A DNA stretch of 64,000 nucleotides from Echinococcus granulosus (Eukaryota; Platyhelminthes; Cestoda; Cyclophyllidea; Taeniidae). Under the pieces are notes generated by a model. That model did no database searches. It was given only the letters and a program-made list of their open reading frames with translations, and had not been told where the DNA came from. Positions 37,001 to 46,000 of this stretch are shown in pieces. The DNA lies in the NCBI RefSeq assembly GCF_000524195.1, contig NW_020170387.1:595980-659979 (forward strand), in the 5' to 3' direction. The first letter of the stretch is position 1. Each line of letters starts with the position of its first letter. The position numbers were made by a program, and so were the translations under genes.

Positions 37001-40000
37001 TTTTGGTATTTATGTTCACTAAAACTTTGCACGAAGTGATACAAATGGCCATTATGCCCTTGTAAAATTATATTTTATTTGCTATATTGTTTAACTGACG
37101 GAGGAATTTGTTTCAATCTGCATCGTCGCAAGTCTGTCCTGCTGCTATGTTAGTGTTAGTGGGGTAAATGAAATAAAAAATCGTCTTTTACCATTTGCAC
37201 CAGAGCAACGCATTGCAGAGTGGGTGAACGATCAACTCATCCCGCTGCAGGGAAATCATAACCTAGAGAACAGTCGCAGGAAGTTTAATGTTTCTGGAAG
37301 TATCCCAATAAAAACATCACACTTTATGCCCATATTACGTTTGAAACATGTTGCCTACCTTCAGTAAATGAAGTGGTGTATGCTGTGTTCTGTCGAGCAG
37401 TGGCGCTTTAGGTTGAAGAATGGAGAAGTCATATGCAACCTTGATAATAAAGAAAAATGTAAATTGGGAGTAGGGTCAACTAGCGTAGCATTGATCGTAC
37501 CTCATAATTGGATTTGCTTAGACTGCCTTCTTCTTTAATGTACCGGTCCATGATGATCTAGTAATAGATAGGAATTAGAAATACTGTCAGGAATACTCAG
37601 AATTTTTATTATTTGTATGCCTGTCACAAACCGGGCAAAGGCTGGGAATTTCTCGAATGACTTTCTCAATGGGACACTGGTCCGTGTGATTCAAGAGTTC
37701 AATGATCTCGTCCCATCTGCAAGTGAAATAACTCATCTGATTTCTAACGGTAACCGATCCTTTCCCGTCGAATTAAAATTGACCCAAAAGTACATCTTTC
37801 CAAGCCAAATAAACAAACTGACAAGTTATATGAATATTAATCGTTTCAGATTAATGCAAAGCTAAATTACGTTAGTGATATAAATTTAAAGGCGGATTTC
37901 AAAATAGCCAGCTTCATTAGATATTGAAAAAGTTTCCGTCCAGTTATTTATGCGAATCTTAGGGATCTCGTTTCAAGTAAGCAGTGGCCCTAACAACTTT
38001 GAGTCCTAAAATCACTTTTAAGTAAAGTCATGTGCCGCTAAAGACGAGCAAATTTTGAACTTCTTTTAAGGTACAATTTCACTAAAAGATGAAAATAATG
38101 ACTTGGTGGGAACAAAAAAGATTAATTTAAGCAGAAATTAAGTTTTTTAAGTTAATAGGACAAAAAATGCAACTACCAAAAAAGTGAATATGATAGGGAT
38201 ATTCTTTGTTCGTTAATCTAGCAAGTGCATTCTAAACATGCATTTAATCGTATCAGCATATCTGCTTCACAATGTTGCGTAATTTTTAAGGTTTAGATGC
38301 TTTTACGCTGACCACGTTATCGTTATTGTTTGTGTCCAACAAATGACAAATAATCACAAACAACGGATTCGTAGCTAACACAAAATAAAGTTTATAAGCT
38401 GAAGTCTATTTCATTGATATGTATTTTTTCGACTGTATAAGCTGACACTGCCTTTTTAGGAAGCACGCCAAAAATTTAAAAAGTAGAATCATTACAGATC
38501 GCTCAAAAAGTGTACTTTCATTCAAACTATAACTAATTTTCACACACTTCCCAACGCTTTGTATCTATGTTAAGCCAAGTGTTGCTTCGGAATCATAACA
38601 GTAATATAGACTACCTCTTATTGGAGATAATGGCAAGAGCAGCTTTCACATTCTCCTTCTTGAAAGCGTAAGAGGTGAAGTAGAGTCCATTCGCGTCCTG
38701 TACAAATTTCGCCTCCTTATCCATCAGATGCGTAATAACGCTGTCGTGACCCTTTTGAGCCGCGTAATGCAAAGCTGTCATCTGAAAGTAGCAGTCACAC
38801 TAAAAGCAACTCTTTAATAGTTACTTTACTTAAGATCAGAACAGGTGATGCATTTTTCGCCCCATTCGTCAAAAATAAAGTGATTGGTGGTTATCTCCTA
38901 AAAATATTATACGATGTAAAGGAAATTTATAGTAAGTAATAATAAATAGGCAGTATTTCAGCACTCATTGAAATAAATATTCACAATTGCGCATTTATTA
39001 TGTCTGATGTCCGAATGAAACTTAACTTGTAATTTTAATGGACCTTATTTAACTCACTAGTCCTTAAAAACTTCCACCTCATCATGCGTGCGACTAAAAC
39101 GTGCTGATGTAAAAAATTGGCGGAAAACGTGAAAGCATTTATACTAGTCTCTTGCAAAGATGCGGTGATCTATTTTAAAATTCAGGTCTATTTTAGGGAA
39201 ATGGTAATAAAACTGATTTTTACTTCTTTTGGTTGACAAAAGTATCAAATAAACCAAATACATAAACTTTTGCACAGCCTAATTGAAGCAATTCACGATA
39301 CAGCTGGTTGGCTAATTCGGGGTTTTAAATTTGCATTCACTTGGATAGTATAATTTCGTTCCCATTACGTTTTATTATGGCTCAATGGTATCAAACTCAC
39401 TTGGCAAAAAAATGAATGCTTCTGGCTTTGTGAGAGTGCATGCATTGCAACAGAACAGTAAAACCCATAGTTGCATGGAAAGCGCAAATTCAAAATTGGT
39501 GAATTGCAGATGTCTTAATGGTTTAGTATAAAACTAACTTATTGTACATTATCAGCAATTAATAACTTGATCAGAAATGAAATCTCCTTTTGTCTCACGA
39601 CAACAAAATACTTTGTCCATTACGATCTTGGGATAATCTTCAGAAACCACCCACCCCGCGAAAGTCACATGCATCGATGATGCATGTATTGGCTCCGAGG
39701 ATGACTTTGCATGTCTCCAGACATCCCGCCTGTGCTGCCCAATGCAATGGTGTCCGTCCCTTTTGACACCTGCGAAACCCATGCAGAATTATGCCAAATT
39801 CACCTTGACTTTGTAATAAATCAACTAAACGCAGAACTAACTCTATGTTAAAGGCGGACCAGAAAATAAAATCGGATATAGTGGTCCGGAATGTAAATAA
39901 GTTAACTAAGCATTAGTAATTTAACTAGTTTTGCATTATTTTATATATGGTAAGTGATTTTATTTGATCGCCTAAAATTGACAATCTTAAAAATCCATTA

Positions 40001-43000
40001 ACGGTAAAAAGTCAACAATGGTTTACCAAAAAGCATTTACGTTTCAGAAGTTTATCTTGACTCTGGCTGGGTCGAATAAATGAAGTCCAGAAGATTGAAA
40101 AGAATAATTAACTTGTGCTTAAAGGCTACTCATAAAACGGAATAAAAAGGATGCTTCAGTAGCTTGAATTGAAGTATTTATTAAAGCAGCTTATAAGCAA
40201 AAGGCGTAACGCTCTCGTGAATTGTAATTTCAAATAAAAATATTAAGTATCCTTAACACATTAATTGGGTGTGAGCAAAAGTGTCCATGCTCTCAAATAA
40301 GGCCATCAAATTCCGTCACGAATTCTTATTCCTTTGCCCTCCAAATGGGACTTTTGATACACACGATGGTTGAGCTGCTTATTTCTCTGTTCAAAATAAA
40401 TTGTTAACGAAATTCAGTTCTAATAATTTCGGAATGTCCATAACTGGATTGAGATAAGGCTAAAGACGTAGCAGGCTCTAGCTGACTGGGGAAATTTATC
40501 CATGTATGCGCCTAGCATTTACTCAACAAGACATTAAATGCGATAGTATGGTGTTACTTTTATGTGTAGGAAGCCTTAAAAAATTACATACAACTTCAAA
40601 TAAGTAACATAAAAACCGAGATATTTAAGTTATTAATTTACTAGAATTGGACCATACAGAAATTGGATAAGAATGGGTGATCAATAGTGGATATCCTTCA
40701 TTTGCGTTAGCCTTACAAGCCTATTCTTTACTGAACGTCAATTACCAAGGCTTTGCAATGGATTTCGGGTAGAGACTTGTGCTTTCTTACATAATGTCTT
40801 CATAAGATAGGCCATTTTCCATAGTTCTACCCGAAAAACTCTTTTAAGCTTTTGCGTTTCAGATGGGTATTCTGACTCTCTTAACGAAAACTTTTACCAT
40901 CTTAGGCAGTTAAAAACATTGCTAGGAACGATTAAATAAGAGATGAAAAGCTGAAGAGAAGAGGGGTAAAATACCTGCGGAGACTGCTGCCCTTAGCGAT
41001 GAGCAGAGAGACGACTTGAGTTTGTGCGTGGGCAGCAGCGATGTGGAGGGGCGTGCAGCCTTGGGCGTCAGAGGTGTTCATGGACCAGAGGCCGTGGTCG
41101 GTGCGCAGCAGACTCTCCACGGTGGCCACACAGCCCTGCTTTGCCGCAAGGTGTAGCGGCGTCTCACGGGCCCCATTCTGTCGCAAGCAGCTTGCTCCAC
41201 TAGCCAGGAGGTCACGAGTCACACACAACATGCTACTACCACCCTCTGTGGCGTAGTGTAGCGCCGTACACCCGTACTCGTCTTCCTCTCCTATCAACTG
41301 TTTGTAGAGTCCATGCTAATAAATAACAAAGGTTTGGGAGTAAGTTTATGTCTTAGGGAATAGAATCACCACCAATCCATGCAACGGTGGCTGAAACACT
41401 TGGCCACCATCTTTCAGAAAGCTAATTTTATTGACTCTGTGTCAGTTAATATGTTTGCTATCATTATCTTCATTCTACGTTTTGGCCTTTTTTGAATTTA
41501 CCGCTTTCTTCATTCTTCCATTTACCTTTTTTACCAGTCTGTGGTAACCTGTTGCATCAAACTATGTGGCAGACGGCTTACTTGATTTAAGAACAGCAAA
41601 AGAGATAATGAGAAAAATCTATCTTCCCGTAGGTAAAATTTATAGGTTTTTTCATTAACATATGCGGAGGAAAATATTGCATTGTAAGTCAAAATATATA
41701 ATGTAAGTTTGAACGTGAATTCTCAATTGTAGGTGCTCTTCCTGATTTTCCTGTGAGTGTATTTTGAACAAAGGTTTTTTCAAATAGGAAAGATTTTTAA
41801 TTGTGTGACGAACTAAGATGACAACTTATAGTAAATTGGAAAACTCTTAGTTGAAAATCCAGCTGTTGGAAACACTAGTGTCAGTTTGACTTACATAGAA
41901 AAAATTGGTGTGGATCTAAAAACCTCTTTCAAGAATGTCTCATCAAAGGAGTCCAAAATGACAACTAGCCAAGTAAGATTGCGTCAGAATTTCTGCTTCA
42001 ACTCATGAAAATAATCCCTACAGGTGGAATTTTTAGGTGTAGTGTATGATTAAAAGCACAAAATACGAATTTTTACATAGATAATATGATCTAAAATTAA
42101 TAAGAAGCACTGTTATGCCTTTTGAATTTGTTGCCACAGCGACTCATCTTTAAGAGCACCGTGTATGATGGCGAGATGAAGAACGTTTCTATGGGACAGG
42201 TCCAAAGCATGGAGGTCGGCGCCGAACTGGATGAGTGTGAGACAGGCGGCAATGGCACACTTCGCGGTCGCCAACAGTAACGGCGTCCACCCGTCTTTGT
42301 CCTGAACCTCCATTGGTGAACGCTGTTAGACACAAAGTACCATCGATAGCATGTTCATCTCTATCTAAATGTTGGATACTTACGGAGCTAATTCAAAAAA
42401 AGAAGGGCTTCGGAGTCACTATCGTAAGCCTATGCAAAACTTATTCCATTTGCTTCGATTTTGGTGGCCTATGTTACCATATGCTAAGCACTCACTGATC
42501 TTTTAATCTAAAGATAAAGAATAACATTAAACGAATAGTTTCGTTCAAAGTTCTTTGTGTTTTTCTTGTACATCCAGGTAAGGCCAAAGTCGCTTTTAAC
42601 ACACTAACAGGAAGAAAATTCGAAAGGAAATTGCTCATTTGGAATGTCAAAATGATCGTTTTATAAATGCCAGCATTTTTAAGGAGGGATAATTGGATAA
42701 ATATCTGCAGTCATTAAAAGCGATTACTGTAATTATTCCTAAATAGTTTTTGCACTAAGAAAATTGCTCAGCTTTTAGTACAGAAATGCTTCACAAATTG
42801 TATGCTGAAAATTCAACCATCATTCCCTTCCTTCCGTTTGTTATAAAGTTATTCTTTCTGTCATAAAATTGGCAGTTTTAAATAAAAATTAGTGAGTAGG
42901 TAGGCTTTAGCTACTTAAAAGTGACTTGTTTTTGAAGGACGACTGTTGATATATGAAAAATTGCCTTGAATGCGTTGAATCTACGGTGGGTTAAATGGTG

Positions 43001-46000
43001 ATATCTGTTTTGTAGCTCAGACAAATCCATAAAAATATTTCGCTCATAATGGACAAGCAAAACTGATCGTAAAGAAACAAAACTATCTCTTGATTTCATC
43101 TTTTCATCTAGAATTGGTCAATTTTACTAGCACACAAATAAATACTTCTGATGCAAAGTACAAGAATTCAGTGAGCGATTTTGCCTTGATCTGGTGTGAT
43201 CAAGCACACTCTCTAAATCTAACTCAGAGTAATCAAGAAATAAGACTGAGAAAACTTAGTCTTTGCTGCCAGTGACACAATATAACCAGAACATGACGTT
43301 CATACACCCAGGCTGGGGTACTGAGTCATGGGCTAGTTCCACTTTTGGGTATTTGCAGTGCTCCGACTGGCTGTGACTTTACTAATGATATTAGCACAGT
43401 GATTATTAGCCAGCATTATTATTTGGTAGGGCAAACTGACACTAACCCACTTAATGAGGTAGGCGGCGAGTTCGGCGTGGTTGTACATAACAGCAAGGTG
43501 GAGGGGCGTGTGGCCATTGCGGTTGACACCAGAGAGGAGGCTCACCATCAACTCTGGTTGCCAGTGAAGGAGTTGTGAGAGTACCATCAACTCACCGCGT
43601 CGTGCTGCGTAGTGAATCGCCGTGAAGTCGTGGTTCTCCATTGCAGCCACGTCACTCCCGTGGTCCAGGCAAAACTGACTCCCAAAACAAGGAAGTGGCT
43701 GCATATACGTGATCGCTAATCCACTGACTTTCTCTGCTCCGTCGTATTAGCACTTGTTGAACCAACAGTGACAATATTTCATTATATGCGTTATTGTGGC
43801 TTTTATTTAGCCATTGCTAAAACGTTCGCTTTGAGACCACTACATTTTATTCATTTGTGCTATAAAAGGAAAGTTTCTTAGGTTCCTACAATGATATTCT
43901 AAGAATGACTTAAGACTTGCCCAGACAAATTCCTCTGTAAGTAAATCTTAAGCAGTGAATTCAAATTTTGAGTATTATGCATTTGATATTTTTAATTCTG
44001 TTAATCAGCATAGTATTATTTCTTTTTTAAATTAAGAAATATGCTACCCCCTCACCTATGTTTAATAAAAGGATTAGTCCCATTATCAACGACAAAGTTC
44101 AGAACTTGAAGTTATGCATATCCAAGGTGCTGACAAAAAACAGTGATCGCAAACTAAAGTTTGTAACAATAACAATTCTTAATGATGTCCACTTTCACCA
44201 TCAAATCAAATGATACATCACATTTCTGTTTGTTCTCTTTGTTTGTACGAACAATCATACCTATAATACTATCAAATAGGTGATCTGTGAATAAATGAAC
44301 ATGAATGGAGCACTGAATGGATGTAGTAAGGTGGGACTCACATCGATCATCTCGATGTTACCGCTGTTGACAGCCAAGTGGAGAGCAGTCTCACCCTCAC
44401 CGTCGGGTAAGTTGATGAGGTGGTTGTCAAAAAAGTTGACTGCGCCTTCCGCCTCAGCGCCTCCAACACACAATTCTCCTGTCTTCGCAATGGCCTCGTA
44501 CTCCAGCAGTATTTTCAGACAATCCAGACTACCCGAGAAGACCGCCACATGGATAGGGTACTTACCGATTGCGTCCACTTTAAACATGTCCGCTCCCATG
44601 CCCAACTAGTAAAAAACAGCACCATATTACAGCAGATTCGTGATAAGTTCCGCTTGTTCTTTTCATGGGTAAGTAAACTGATTACTGGTGCATGATAAAA
44701 CAAATCTTCTTAGTAGTATTTCTACTTCATATGCTCATATTCAACTTTTTTGTTTCCAGTGGACTTAATTCATAAGTGTCTCAACTGTAGGTTCGAATAA
44801 ATAACCGGGGTTTTTAATTCATAAAATGACATGGTCCATTTTGCTAAATTTAGTAGCTAAATGGGAATAAATTATTCACGCTTTTACTTTCAAAATTGCT
44901 GTTCCTTGGCGATCCTTTGTGCCTTACATATATTTTGGTATTTGCTCTCACCATCTTTAAGATGACAAAACATTAAGGCGCTTTGAATTTTTACGGTATT
45001 TTTGAACGCAGTTTAATTATTTATCCTTACTTGCTCTTTACTAATAAAAGCGGTTTAGAAAATGAGCATTTAAAAAAACTCTGAGCCATCCAAGTCACAA
45101 TTTACACTTTGCAATTTCCGAGGGCTCAAGCGCGAAACATTTAAGCGTGCAAACTCTATATTCTAAACGTTAACACTAAAAATGGACAATTATCGCGATT
45201 TAAATTTTTTAGAAATGTGGTAAGTACATTTGCTTCCACGCTGAGCTTTACTTTTGTCGGTTGTTTAAGCCTTGGTTGGTTGCACACTATACCACATATT
45301 TGAATTTAGAAATATAAGATGTTAAGAAGGACAGTTAAAAGTTGTTTCCACCTGTTCCGATTTCTATTTATGAGAACAGGAAGAGCATTATGCCTACCAC
45401 AATCCTCAGGCATTCAATACTGTTCTTCCGACAGCAGCAGTGAACTACAGTGCCCCCAAATTCACCTGGAGCGTTGATGTCGACTTGTGCCAAACGAAGG
45501 AGCTCCTGAAAACAAATAAATGAATAGGCTCTATTCCAATAATTGGATAGGTAACTAAAGGAGCTAAGGATCATACGATAACTTTAATCATATGCTATGC
45601 AGCTGCTGTTGCGCGATTTAATTATTTTAACTCGTATTCTTTTCTGCTGACGAATTTGCCATTCGGTTAGGGTTATTTTGAGTTCATAAATGCATTGCAA
45701 TAGTATTTAACGCTCAAATCAATGCAAATTAACCTGGTCTTTCAAAAATTTCCCTTGTGTTATAAAGCTGGTCAGTTCCTGTTATGTCATTTTGGGGCAC
45801 AGATGAAGGGTGAGATGTTAAATTATTTTTATTCTGTCCTCATATTTTATAGGAATTGGTTGGAATTCACTTTGATCTCTTCACTCATGATGAGAAAATA
45901 AAGGAACAGCAATGTTAAGTGGTCTAAAACTAATTAGAACATAAAGTTGGTCAAATCTGTACTAAACTATGTTGTAACATTTAGATGATTTAATTTGATG

